Assembly (NCBI GenBank): GCA_902633985.1
Contig: CACPHV010000001.1
Location: forward strand, 62,001 to 126,000
Origin: an uncultured Pelagibacteraceae bacterium
GTDB taxonomy: Bacteria; Pseudomonadota; Alphaproteobacteria; Pelagibacterales; Pelagibacteraceae
Direction of reading: 5' to 3'
Length of the DNA stretch: 64,000 nt
The position numbers and the translations under genes were made by a program. Below are positions 51,714 through 60,422 of this stretch, piece by piece. The notes under the pieces were generated by a model. It saw only the letters and a list, made by a program, of their open reading frames with translations. It did not search any database and was not told where the DNA came from. The stretch's first letter is position 1. Each line of letters begins with the position of its first letter.

Positions 51714-52419
51714 TAATCTTAAAGAAGTTAATTTCAATGATCTTTGGGGATCTAGAGGTGTATTCACCACAATGCGAATGGTTGGAAAACCTCCTAAGTT
51801 AATACTTTTAAAACCGCATTTAAAGAACTTAATAAAATCTACAAAAAAATATGGAATAAAAAAAAAAAATTTAAAAAGCATTATTAAAGATTTAATTGAC
51901 AAAAACACTCTATACAAAGGTCCTGATAATTTATTTCGTATAGCTTTAAATAAAAAACTGATATCAGTCTCAATTAGAAAAAGACCAAAACCAAAGAGTA
52001 ATTTTAATCTGTTATTATTTAGATATAAACGAGTAGAACCAAATTATAAAAATCTCTATTATAAAAAAATATTAGCAAAATTAAGTAAAGTTGACTCAAC
52101 TAAATTTGATATTGCTTTAGTAGCTAATGATAAAATTTTAGAAACTGGTACTTCAAATTTAGTTTTTGTGAAAAAGGGAAAAATTTTTTCACCTAAAAAA
52201 AATTGTTATTTTGGGAACACACTTAAATTTATAAGTAAGAAAATTAAAATTAATTTTAAAGATATTTCTATTAAATCTATTGATGATTATGATGAAATAA
52301 TTCTTATTGGATCTGGTAAAGGAGTAACATCAGTTTCAAAAATAAATGATCTTAAATGGAATAGAAGAAAGACTGGTTGCTACACTGAGTTAAATAAAAT
52401 ATATAATTCTCTAGTTTAA
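51676..52419 (+). CDS. pabC: PabC-like class IV aminotransferase
   Basis: The 247-residue PLP protein has WGSRGVFTTMRMVGKPP at the N-terminus, YKKILAKLSKVDSTKFDIAL around the cofactor Lys region, and LETGTSNLVFVKKGKIFSP, typical of the branched-chain/4-amino-4-deoxychorismate lyase fold. ADC lyase would convert ADC to p-aminobenzoate and pyruvate, closing the PABA route. The conserved Glu and Ser-Asn are present. It overlaps pabA by 38 bases, implying strong coupling. Confidence 0.82.
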   Translation: MATLLLKKSYQLSNLKEVNFNDLWGSRGVFTTMRMVGKPPKLILLKPHLKNLIKSTKKYGIKKKNLKSIIKDLIDKNTLYKGPDNLFRIALNKKLISVSIRKRPKPKSNFNLLLFRYKRVEPNYKNLYYKKILAKLSKVDSTKFDIALVANDKILETGTSNLVFVKKGKIFSPKKNCYFGNTLKFISKKIKINFKDISIKSIDDYDEIILIGSGKGVTSVSKINDLKWNRRKTGCYTELNKIYNSLV

Positions 52420-52421
52420 AC

Positions 52422-52820
52422 ATGAAAGATCCAAATAACCCTTGTATATTTTGCAAAATTAGAAAAGAAGAGCTGCAGTTTGAAAATCAATTGGCTTACT
52501 CATCCTTAGATAGCTATCCAGTCTCAGAATTTCATAGTCTTATCGTCCCTAAAAGACATGTAGAGACATACTTTGAGCTTACTAAAGAAGAAATTCAGGC
52601 ATGTAACGAGTTAATTTCAAAAACTAAAGAAAAAATTTTGAAACAAGATTCTAGTGTTAAAGGTTTTAACATAGGCACAAATGCAGGAAAATCTGCAGGC
52701 CAATCAATTATGCATTGCCACATTCATTTAATTCCAAGAAGAGAAGGGGATGTCGAGAATCCTCAAGGCGGTGTTAGGTCAGTGATTCCCAACAAACAAC
52801 ACTACAAACGTAGACTCTGA
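52422..52820 (+). CDS. HIT-family nucleotide hydrolase
   Basis: The 132-residue HIT protein opens with NNPCIFCKIRKEELQFEN-like residues (zinc-type Cys pair CIFC) and ends with the histidine triad QSIMHCHIHLIPRRE near residue 103 (HxHxH). It would hydrolyse dinucleoside or adenylated compounds. It starts two bases after the pabC stop and is followed by the promoter of the APS-reductase operon. Confidence 0.9.
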   Translation: MKDPNNPCIFCKIRKEELQFENQLAYSSLDSYPVSEFHSLIVPKRHVETYFELTKEEIQACNELISKTKEKILKQDSSVKGFNIGTNAGKSAGQSIMHCHIHLIPRREGDVENPQGGVRSVIPNKQHYKRRL

Positions 52821-52838
52821 GTTGTTATTAAAGACAAA

Positions 52839-52867
52839 TTGACCAATACTTTTAGTTGAACTATATA
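52839..52867 (+). promoter_or_regulatory. Promoter of the aprM-aprB-aprA operon
   Basis: TTGACC at 52839-52844 and TATATA at 52862-52867 are spaced by exactly 17 bases, predicting a start near 52874, about 52 bases before the aprM ATG. This is one of the best sigma-70 matches in the window. Confidence 0.65.
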
Positions 52868-52925
52868 AATTTCTAGAATAGAAAACCTTAAATTAATTCA
52901 ATTTTATTTTACAAAGGTATTAAAA

Positions 52926-53726
52926 ATGTTTGCAACAAATCCTTTTTCAATACTAGCTGAGACAGTTCCATCTATAGTCATGCAAAGTTTTGTGGTGTTA
53001 ATGGTTTTATTAATTGTTGCAGGCACTTTTTTAGACATAATTCATAAAAAGAATGTGAAATACTTTTTTGAAAACGCCAAAAAAGCAAAAAAAAATGCGA
53101 CCAAAGAATTATCAACTGGTGAAAGAATTGCAGTTGTTTCAAAAACAATTGCATACGACATCGGAACTACATCAGAACTAGGGGCGGGTAAAAGAAGAGT
53201 AGCACATGTTCTTGGTATGTATGGTACTATATTGTTTTGGGTTGGATCTGTTGTGATGATATTTTGTTATTCTTCAGTAAATGCGGAAACTCCAGCTATT
53301 TGGCCAATGATCTGGCACGTAGGTGCATTAATGACTATCTTGGGAGGATCGTGGTTTTGGTTTTTCTTGAGAGTTGATGTTTATTCTGAAGCGCAACCTT
53401 GGTACAGAATTATTAAAGCTGATTTATTTGTATTAGCATTAATAGCAACATCGTTAACAGGATTTATATGGTCATATCTTCAAAGTTTAAGTTTAGAAGG
53501 AAGATGGGATGCAAATTTATTTTTAATATTATTTGTAGTTTCAAACTTAGTTTTGTTTGGAGGAGTTTATTGGTCTAAATTTGCACATATGTTTTATAAA
53601 CCTGGAGCGGCAATACAAAAGAATTTAGCTGAAGCAGATGGATCTAGAGATAATTTACCACCACCTGCAGATGCACCTGAACAATTTGGTTTAGGTATTA
53701 AAAGAGAACAACCTAAACATTATTAA
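52926..53726 (+). CDS. aprM: AprM-like membrane anchor of APS reductase
   Basis: The 266-residue protein has five or six membrane helices, the first near residues 12-35 and others at 92-190 and 193-215, and contains several His (for example VAHVLG, WHVGALM, FAHMFY) that could bind heme. It precedes aprB and aprA in the order known for SAR11 and sulfur oxidisers that use a membrane anchor instead of QmoABC. It would move electrons between AprBA and the quinone pool. Specific heme binding is inference. Confidence 0.85.
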   Translation: MFATNPFSILAETVPSIVMQSFVVLMVLLIVAGTFLDIIHKKNVKYFFENAKKAKKNATKELSTGERIAVVSKTIAYDIGTTSELGAGKRRVAHVLGMYGTILFWVGSVVMIFCYSSVNAETPAIWPMIWHVGALMTILGGSWFWFFLRVDVYSEAQPWYRIIKADLFVLALIATSLTGFIWSYLQSLSLEGRWDANLFLILFVVSNLVLFGGVYWSKFAHMFYKPGAAIQKNLAEADGSRDNLPPPADAPEQFGLGIKREQPKHY

Positions 53727-53759
53727 TTATGATAAAATTTAAAAAGGAGAGAGAATAAT

Positions 53760-54230
53760 ATGTCAACATTTGTTTATATGACAAGATGTGATGGCTGTGG
53801 TCATTGCGTAGATATTTGCCCATCAGATATAATGCATATTGATGAAAACATAAGACGAGCAAAAAATATTGAACCTAACTTTTGTTGGGAATGCTATTCT
53901 TGTGTCAAAGCTTGTCCTAACCACGCTATTGATGTTAGAGGATATGCAGACTTTGCTCCAATGGGACATAGCGTTAGAGTAAGAAGGGAAGAAGAAAAAG
54001 GCACAATCTCTTGGAAAATTAAATTCAGAAATGGAACTGAAAAAAACTTTGTATCGCCAATTACAACTAAGCCTTGGGGAAAATTTATTCCTAAATTAGC
54101 TGAAGGAGATAAACCTAATCAGGGAGAGATAAATTCACAGAGATTATACACTGAACCAGAGGGATTAAATATAGACGGAGAGCTTCCGACTGTACCTAAG
54201 GAGTCGTTCAAAAAAGGAGTTTACTATTAA
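53760..54230 (+). CDS. aprB: APS reductase beta subunit AprB
   Basis: The 156-residue iron-sulfur protein carries two [4Fe-4S] sites: CDGCGHCVDICPSD near residue 10-23 and CWECYSCVKACPNH near residue 44-57. It shows the AprB-specific C-terminal tail (GTISWKIKFRNGTEKNF and onward) that wraps around AprA. It relays electrons between the FAD of AprA and the membrane anchor. AAGGAGAGAG precedes the ATG. Its stop overlaps the aprA start (TAATG). Confidence 0.95.
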   Translation: MSTFVYMTRCDGCGHCVDICPSDIMHIDENIRRAKNIEPNFCWECYSCVKACPNHAIDVRGYADFAPMGHSVRVRREEEKGTISWKIKFRNGTEKNFVSPITTKPWGKFIPKLAEGDKPNQGEINSQRLYTEPEGLNIDGELPTVPKESFKKGVYY

Positions 54231-56089
54231 TGGCTAATCATAAAACACATTACGAAGATTGCGATATATTAGTTGTTGGCGGAGGTATGGCTGGAACTGG
54301 TGCTACCTTTGAAGCAAGACACTGGGGTAGAGACATGAAAATTGTTTGTGTTGAAAAAGCTAACATTGATAGAAGTGGAGCTGTTGCTCAAGGACTTTAT
54401 GCGATTAACTGCTATATGGGAATGCAATGGGGTGAAAACCAACCAGAAGATCACGTAAGATATGCAAGAAATGATTTAATGGGAATGGTGAGAGAAGATT
54501 TAGGTTATGATATGGCACGTCACGTAGACTCCACAGTTCATATGTTTGATGAATGGGGCCTTCCAATGATGAAGAACGAAGAAACTGGAAGATACTTAAG
54601 AGAAGGTAAATGGCAGATAATGATCCATGGTGAAAGTTATAAACCGATTGTTGCTGAGGCAGCAAAAAAATCTGCAGATAAAATTTATAATAGAATAATG
54701 ATTACTCATCTTTTAATGGACGAAACTCAAGATAACAGGATTGGTGGAGCAGTTGGATTTAATATGAGAACGGGTGATTTCCATGTATTTAGAGCAAAAG
54801 CTGTAATTGTGGCTGCTGGAGGAGCTTCACACATCTTTAAACCAAGAGCGGTTGGAGAAGGAATGGGTAGAACTTGGTACGCTCCATGGAGTAATGGATC
54901 TGCATATGCATTACCTATTGCAGCAGGTGCAAAGATGACTCAAATGGAAAACAGAATTGTATTATGTAGATTTAAAGATGGTTATGGTCCGGTTGGAGCA
55001 TATTTTCTTCATTTAAAAACATATACACAAAATGCTAACGGTGAAAATTATGAAAAAAAATGGTATGATCAAACTAAGGAATTAGTTGGAGAATATATTG
55101 ATCATCATCCAACACCAACTTGTTTGAGAAATCATGCATTTATTCAAGAAGTAGCTGCAGGTGGCGGACCAATTCACATGGTAACTACTGAGGCTTTTCA
55201 AGACCCACATTTAGAAACAGTAGGTTGGGAAAATTTCTTAGGAATGACAGTTGGTCAAGCTGTTGTTTGGGCATCTCAAAACATTGATCCAAAATATACA
55301 AATCCTGAGTTAACTACATCTGAGCCCTATGTAATGGGTTCTCATGCTACTTGTTCTGGCGCATGGGTTAGTGGTCCAGAGGATTTATCACCACCAGAAT
55401 ATTTCTGGGGTTATAATAGAATGCTGACTATTGATGGTTTATTTGGTGCAGGAGATACAGTTGGTGGAAGTGCTCACAAATTTTCATCTGGATCTTTTAC
55501 TGAAGGCAGATTAGCTGCAAAAGCTGCTGTAAAATATATTGAAGACAAAAAAGCTGAAGGGGTCAAAGTTTCAGATAAACAGTGTGAAGACTTTAAAACT
55601 GCAGTTTATAAACCACTAGAAAACTATATAGTTGCAAGAAATGAAATAACTGGTGGAACAGTTTCTCCTAGCTATATATCCCCAATTCAAGGTCTTCAAA
55701 GATTACAGAAAATCATGGATGAATACGTGGGTGGAATTACTTCAAATTATATGACCAATGGTAATATGCTGAAAAGAGGACTTGAGTTGTTAGATTGGCT
55801 ACAAGAGGACTTAGAGCATGTTGGAGCTGAAGATTATCACCAGCTAATGAGAGCTTGGGAGTTAAAACATAGAGCTTTGACTTCTCAGTGTGTAACAGAA
55901 CATACTTTATTTAGAGAAGAGACTAGATGGCCAGGATACTACTATAGAGGTGATCATATGAAGCTTGATGATGAAAATTGGCATTGTCTAACAGTTTCTA
56001 GACGTGACCCTAAAACTGGTAAGTTTAGTATGGAGAAAGTTCCCGTCTACCATATAGTGGATGAGAACGAGAAGAAAAAAGCTTCGTAG
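54230..56089 (+). CDS. aprA: APS reductase alpha subunit AprA
   Basis: The 619-residue flavoprotein oxidises sulfite plus AMP to adenosine-5'-phosphosulfate, or the reverse. The FAD-binding DILVVGGGMAGTGATFEAR is at the start. RSGAVAQGLYAINCYMG, HATCSGAWVSGPEDLSPP and LFGAGDTVGGSAHKFSSGSF are AprA landmarks. In SAR11 context the oxidative direction is favoured because the cell liberates sulfite from sulfonates. No ATP sulfurylase gene is visible here. It is coupled to aprB and followed by a 116-residue hypothetical. Confidence 0.96.
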   Translation: MANHKTHYEDCDILVVGGGMAGTGATFEARHWGRDMKIVCVEKANIDRSGAVAQGLYAINCYMGMQWGENQPEDHVRYARNDLMGMVREDLGYDMARHVDSTVHMFDEWGLPMMKNEETGRYLREGKWQIMIHGESYKPIVAEAAKKSADKIYNRIMITHLLMDETQDNRIGGAVGFNMRTGDFHVFRAKAVIVAAGGASHIFKPRAVGEGMGRTWYAPWSNGSAYALPIAAGAKMTQMENRIVLCRFKDGYGPVGAYFLHLKTYTQNANGENYEKKWYDQTKELVGEYIDHHPTPTCLRNHAFIQEVAAGGGPIHMVTTEAFQDPHLETVGWENFLGMTVGQAVVWASQNIDPKYTNPELTTSEPYVMGSHATCSGAWVSGPEDLSPPEYFWGYNRMLTIDGLFGAGDTVGGSAHKFSSGSFTEGRLAAKAAVKYIEDKKAEGVKVSDKQCEDFKTAVYKPLENYIVARNEITGGTVSPSYISPIQGLQRLQKIMDEYVGGITSNYMTNGNMLKRGLELLDWLQEDLEHVGAEDYHQLMRAWELKHRALTSQCVTEHTLFREETRWPGYYYRGDHMKLDDENWHCLTVSRRDPKTGKFSMEKVPVYHIVDENEKKKAS

Positions 56090-56110
56090 AAGATAATTTA
56101 ATTAAATCAA

Positions 56111-56461
56111 ATGGATATTTTATCTAAATCAGATGATGAAATATATGAATTAGCCAAACCTATTTGGGATAATTTGGTTAAATCATCTAATCTTAAAGAT
56201 TATGGTGGGTTTACTAGAGATTTCTCTACTCAAATGCTTTTTGGTGCTAACGAAGTAGAGCTCGGGAAACAGTGGGCCAGTAACAAGCTAATCACTAATC
56301 TTAAAGAGACTTTTGAGCCCTTTGGTTGCCTTAGAAGAGGAGATCACATAACTGTTTTGATCAAACAGACAAATAAAGAGATCCCAGGAGAGTTCCTTGG
56401 AAGGTTGGTGTTAGGAGTTGAGGACGATACAGTTAAAGTTTTTGGGGCTACCATCTACTAG
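56111..56461 (+). CDS. Conserved-looking hypothetical protein downstream of aprA
   Basis: The 116-residue protein starts 21 bases after aprA and is likely co-transcribed. It is soluble, with an N-terminal helical half and a C-terminal beta half (GRLVLGVEDDTVKVFGATIY), and has one cysteine (GCLRRGD). I do not recognise the family. Location suggests a role in sulfite or APS metabolism or in regulating Apr, by inference alone. Confidence 0.7.
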   Translation: MDILSKSDDEIYELAKPIWDNLVKSSNLKDYGGFTRDFSTQMLFGANEVELGKQWASNKLITNLKETFEPFGCLRRGDHITVLIKQTNKEIPGEFLGRLVLGVEDDTVKVFGATIY

Positions 56462-56529
56462 GCAAAAAAAATTGCTTAATAATAAATAATTGTTTGACAA
56501 ATTTCGTTGTGGGTGTATTGACGAATTTA

Positions 56530-56664
56530 ATGTTACTTTCTAACGTAAAAATTATTAATAAACTCTCAAATTTTAAAACCACATTAATCAAGGCAGGAAT
56601 TATAGCAAGCTTAACAGCTTACTGGGGAGTGATTTTAGTTGGAACTTTTATCACTTTTAACTAA
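56530..56664 (+). CDS. Small membrane protein (44 aa) in the sulfur cluster
   Basis: A 44-codon ORF fills the gap between the apr operon and the TSUP gene. It encodes a basic N-terminus (MLLSNVKIINKLSNFKTTL) and one hydrophobic helix (about residues 21-42, with TAYWGVILVGTFITF). An in-frame GTG at 56509 would add seven residues. A TTGACA at 56494 with TATTGA 16 bases on could promote it near-leaderlessly. No family is recognised. Confidence 0.55.
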   Translation: MLLSNVKIINKLSNFKTTLIKAGIIASLTAYWGVILVGTFITFN

Positions 56665-56693
56665 GTTGTTTTTTAACAACTTTTAAATTTTAT

Positions 56694-57773
56694 ATGGAAG
56701 TATTTTTACCGATAGCTCAAGTATTTGTTAACCCTATCGAGATACTTTTATTAAGTGCAATTGTTGGAGTGCTTTCAGGTTTATTTGGTGTTGGTGGGGG
56801 GTTTTTGATGACACCTTTTCTAATTTTTTTAGGAATACCTCCTGCATACGCAGTTGCTAATGAAGCAAATAATATTTTAGCTACTTCAGTATCTGGATCT
56901 ACCACGCATTATTTAAAAAATACTTTAGATTACAAAATGGGTTCAATGATAGTGATTGGAGGTGTAGTTGGGACTTCTTTAGGAATTTATACGTTTACTT
57001 ATTTTAAAGGTATTGGAAAAATTGATACAGTTATCTCTCTGGCATATATGTATATATTAGCAATAATCGGAACTTTGATGTTGGTTGAAAGTTTAGGTGA
57101 AATAGATAAAGCAAAAAGAAATGTTGTAGTAAAAAAAAAATTACATGTTCATTATTGGATACATGGTCTTCCATTAAGAATGAGATTTCCAAAGTCAAAA
57201 TTATATGAGAGTATTTTTACACCAATTATAATTGGTCTATTAGTTGGATTTATTGCAGCCATTATGGGAATTGGAGGTGCTTTTATTTTAGTTCCTGCAA
57301 TGATTTATATAATTAAAATGCCTACTAAATTAGTTCCTGGTACATCTTTATTTGTAACAATTTTTGTAAGTGTGGTTGTTACTTTTCTTCATTCATTTAA
57401 TTATGGATCTATAGATTTATTTCTAGTTCTTATGTTGGTTGTAGGATCTATAATAGGAGTTCAAGTTGGGCAAAAATTAGGAGAAAGAATCGATAGTTCT
57501 GGTTTAAGAGCTTTACTAGCAATTTTACTACTGATAGTGGGTATAGCAATAGCATACGATACATTTTTTGCAGAAAAAATTATAAATGGAACTGCTAAAG
57601 CCACTAGTTCAGATTTAAACTTCTTTTCTGAATTTATAATTGATTTTTCTAAAGAGATGCCTTTCTTTTACGGACTATTTACAATTATGTTTGCAATTAT
57701 TTTAGGTGTTGGAGCAGCTTTTATAAGACGATTTATTTCAAACTTTAGAAAAAAATTATTAGTTAAATCTTAA
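56694..57773 (+). CDS. TSUP (TauE/SafE)-family probable sulfite exporter
   Basis: The 359-residue protein has eight to nine helices with two TSUP half-repeats: GVLSGLFGVGGGFLMTPFLIFLG (N half, in part) and GFIAAIMGIGGAFILVPAMIY (C half). It lies between aprBA and the sulfonate genes, which strongly suggests sulfite or sulfoacetate export. It is longer than the paralogue at 30138 by over 100 residues, with an extra cytoplasmic stretch near residue 140-170 and a long C-terminal helix pair. It converges with the YeiH-type gene. Confidence 0.9.
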   Translation: MEVFLPIAQVFVNPIEILLLSAIVGVLSGLFGVGGGFLMTPFLIFLGIPPAYAVANEANNILATSVSGSTTHYLKNTLDYKMGSMIVIGGVVGTSLGIYTFTYFKGIGKIDTVISLAYMYILAIIGTLMLVESLGEIDKAKRNVVVKKKLHVHYWIHGLPLRMRFPKSKLYESIFTPIIIGLLVGFIAAIMGIGGAFILVPAMIYIIKMPTKLVPGTSLFVTIFVSVVVTFLHSFNYGSIDLFLVLMLVVGSIIGVQVGQKLGERIDSSGLRALLAILLLIVGIAIAYDTFFAEKIINGTAKATSSDLNFFSEFIIDFSKEMPFFYGLFTIMFAIILGVGAAFIRRFISNFRKKLLVKS

Positions 57774-58837
57774 TTAAAAAAATTTAAATATAATTCGATA
57801 GTTGTAATACTAACCAATCCAACCGTTGCCATACCTATAAAACCAACTATAAAAGGTTTGTAGCCCATATTTTTAAGTTCTTTTAAGTTAGTTGAAAGCC
57901 CTATTGCTGCCATTGCCATTGTTAAAAATATTTTTGAGGACAATTTAATACCCTCAATTGTAACCAACCATTCGTAATTATTTGAGTACATTAGATCACC
58001 TAAATTTCTAATTATTATCATTGCTACAAATCCTAATACAAAGTAAGGAAAAATATCTACTATTGAGTATTTCTTTTCTGAGGTTTTTCCTCGATTATAA
58101 AGAAAGGCAAATAAAGGGATCATTATAACAAGAAAGGTATTCCTAATTAATTTCGTTACTGTTGCTATATTTAAAGTTTCAGGACTATTAAATTGCTGGT
58201 CATAAATCAATCCTGCAGCTGCAACTTGAGAGGTTTCATGGATAGAGGTTCCCAAAAACAACCCAATTAATAAAGACTCACTTTCAAAATAAAAGTTAGC
58301 AAAATAAGGGTAAATAAGCATCGAAAGTATTCCAAACAAAGTAATATTAGCAATTGCATATGATACTTCATTTTTTTTTGCTCTAATAACTGGAGCGGTA
58401 GCCATTATTGCAGTAGTTCCACAGACAGTGCTCCCTATTGATATCAAGTAAGCCATTCTAGTTGGTATTTTTAATTTTTTAATTAGGAGTTTGATTACTA
58501 TTAACACACTGATTATGCAGATTATAATTAATGGAATTGCTATTTTTCCAAATTCTAAAAATTCAAATGGCTTCAATTGAATACCTAGACAAATAATACC
58601 TAGTTTTAGAATATATTTTTGTGTAAAATCTAATCCTCTTAAAAAACTTTCTCTAATTTGAAAAACATTTCCGAAAAACATTCCTAATAAAATAGCAATC
58701 ATTGCAGTAGATATTGGGCTTTTTTCATAGCCTAATAGCTCAATACCAAGAATATTATTGAAACCTTGAGATAAAGTGTAAAGAACAAATGCCAATATAA
58801 TACCTGGTAATACAACTAGGTATTTCTTAATATTCAT
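57770..58837 (-). CDS. YeiH-family membrane protein, putative sulfate/sulfite exporter
   Basis: The 355-residue, about ten-helix protein matches the YeiH/UPF0324 family: GIICLGIQLKPFEFLEFGK, GSTVCGTTAIMATAPVIRAKKNEVS (in part), GTSIHETSQVAAAGLI and MAAIGLSTNLKELK. Family members are found with taurine and cysteate pathways and are annotated as sulfate exporters. It is in the same direction as suyBA, 16 bases behind the broken SuyB gene, so it probably shares its transcript. Confidence 0.9.
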   Translation of the reverse strand: MNIKKYLVVLPGIILAFVLYTLSQGFNNILGIELLGYEKSPISTAMIAILLGMFFGNVFQIRESFLRGLDFTQKYILKLGIICLGIQLKPFEFLEFGKIAIPLIIICIISVLIVIKLLIKKLKIPTRMAYLISIGSTVCGTTAIMATAPVIRAKKNEVSYAIANITLFGILSMLIYPYFANFYFESESLLIGLFLGTSIHETSQVAAAGLIYDQQFNSPETLNIATVTKLIRNTFLVIMIPLFAFLYNRGKTSEKKYSIVDIFPYFVLGFVAMIIIRNLGDLMYSNNYEWLVTIEGIKLSSKIFLTMAMAAIGLSTNLKELKNMGYKPFIVGFIGMATVGLVSITTIELYLNFFN

Positions 58838-58853
58838 GAAAGACTAAAGTTAA

Positions 58854-60022
58854 TTAAGCACTTCTGTAAAGTTTAGTCATAACAAATTCTTTATGACCCA
58901 AAGCTTCAGCACAAGTTAATCTACCGTTTGCTACTCTAAGTGTCGTTTTAATTAATTCATCACCTGCTTCAGATAAATTCATTTCTCTTGAAAGAATTTT
59001 TGAAACATCACAATCAATATGCTCTCCCATACCTTTTACAGTTAATGGATTAGCTGTTAATTTAACAACAGGTTCAATTGGATTTCCAACGATATTACCT
59101 TGTCCAGTTGGAAATAAATGAATATTAAAACCAGCAGCAGCTTGAAGCGTGACACATTCTGCAGCAGCAGATGATGTGTCCATAAAATATAAACCTTTTC
59201 CTTTAGTTGGTTCTTCAGCTGGTTCAAGAACATCAATAAATTTACAATTTCCAATTTTTTGAAAATTACCAAAAGCTTTTTCCTCAATTGTTGTAAGTCC
59301 TCCAGCTATATTCCCAGCTGTTGGTTGACTTTCAGAAAGATCATCCGTTGCTTCTTTTAAAATAAAATCATTATAAGAGCTCCAAGTTTTCATAAATTTT
59401 TTCAGAAGCTTCTTTAGTAGCCCCTCTAGTTGCACAAACTTGTTCTGCACCAGTTAATTCAGATGTTTCACCAAAACATAAGTGAACACCAAATGGTTCA
59501 AGTTTGTCCATTAAGTTTCCAACGGTTGGGTTTGCAGCTAGACCTGAAGTAGTATCAGATTCTCCACACTTAACTGAGATCCATAAATCACTTAAAGGAC
59601 ATTCTTCTCTTTGTTTTTTCTGAAGCCCACATCACAAATTCTTGTGCTTTTTTTGATGCTTTCATTGTCGTACCAATGTCACCTGTACGCTCAATATGAA
59701 ATCCTTCAACAGGTTTTCCAGTTTTAGCAATTCCATCTACAATTTTCTTTGTCCATTTCGGTTCAATACCAATAACAATTACTGCTGCAACGTTTGGATT
59801 ACATCCAGTCCCTATCATTGTTCTAAAATGAAGCTCTAAATCTGCTCCAAACTGAAGTCTTCCATAAGAATGAGGAAGTGCAATTGTACCTTTAATGTTA
59901 TTTGCAACTGCCTCTGCACACGCATTTGAAATGTCATCAACTGGCAAAATAATTACATGATTTCTTGTTCCGGCTCTGCCGTTTTCTCTTTTATAACCTA
60001 AAAAGCTTTTTGGAATTTCCAT
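58854..60022 (-). pseudogene. suyB: SuyB, large subunit of (2R)-sulfolactate sulfo-lyase, two frameshifts
   Basis: The region reads as SuyB but in three frames. Frame A (60022 downward) gives the N-terminus with [21 protein letters not shown] and ends at 59588. A second frame supplies [20 protein letters not shown] and on to [16 protein letters not shown], and a third gives [12 protein letters not shown] to the end at 58854. Both transitions fall at T6 runs (plus strand 59614-59619 and 59397-59402). Removing one base from each restores 388 residues, the usual SuyB length. It may be a pseudogene, a read error, or corrected by slippage. If whole it releases sulfite from sulfolactate. Confidence 0.88.
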
Positions 60023-60026
60023 ACTA

Positions 60027-60311
60027 TTACCACTTCTTTGTTTTTACATTGTGAACATGGACATGCTCACCTTTTTTGATTGATTTAACAACTTTACCAA
60101 TATCGTGACCATACTTTAAAATAGTATCTCCCTCTTTAAGGTCAACCATTGCAATTTTATGACCTAAAGGTATTTCATCTGCGGATTGAATATTAGTTGA
60201 ACTGTCGTCTTCCATTATCCAGCAAGCACAGTCTTGTTTAGGAGTGATTTTTTCAACAACAACTACTCCTACATTGTCTTTTTTATCATGTATGATTATA
60301 TCTGTTGCCAT
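60027..60311 (-). CDS. suyA: SuyA, small subunit of (2R)-sulfolactate sulfo-lyase
   Basis: The 94-residue protein has the SAF/UxaA N-terminal domain: [37 protein letters not shown] and [24 protein letters not shown]. SuyA pairs with SuyB to eliminate sulfite from (2R)-3-sulfolactate, leaving pyruvate. The five-base gap to suyB suggests a bicistronic unit. Altronate dehydratase small subunit is the alternative, but the sulfur neighbourhood and SuyB partner favour SuyA. It diverges from xsc across 111 bases. Confidence 0.88.
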   Translation of the reverse strand: MATDIIIHDKKDNVGVVVVEKITPKQDCACWIMEDDSSTNIQSADEIPLGHKIAMVDLKEGDTILKYGHDIGKVVKSIKKGEHVHVHNVKTKKW

Positions 60312-60333
60312 ATCGTGTCGATTTGTTTGTTTG

Positions 60334-60382
60334 AAATTCGTAAAAACTTATATATTAATCGCACAAATTAACAAACGAATTT
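60334..60382. promoter_or_regulatory. Inverted repeat in the divergent suyA/xsc control region
   Basis: AAATTCGT at 60334-60341 and ACGAATTT at 60375-60382 are exact reverse complements 33 bases apart. The right arm lies in the spacer of the predicted xsc promoter, where a bound repressor would block transcription. The left arm lies near the suyA side. Dimeric regulator binding is inferred. Confidence 0.4.
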
Positions 60383-60397
60383 TATAAATAGTATAAT
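60368..60397 (+). promoter_or_regulatory. Predicted sigma-70 promoter of xsc
   Basis: TTAACA at 60368-60373 and a perfect TATAAT at 60392-60397 are 18 bases apart, placing the start near 60404. A ribosome site AGAGAGG sits about ten bases before the ATG at 60423. Confidence 0.65.
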
Positions 60398-60422
60398 TAC
60401 ACTTTAGAGAGGTTCTAGTTTT

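Noticed and set aside
59397-59619. Programmed -1 ribosomal frameshifting at the A6 runs of suyB
   Set aside because: The codon phasing does not give an X XXY YYZ slippery heptamer and the needed shift is +1 (skipping one A), not -1. No downstream pseudoknot was seen. Error, decay or transcript slippage fit better.
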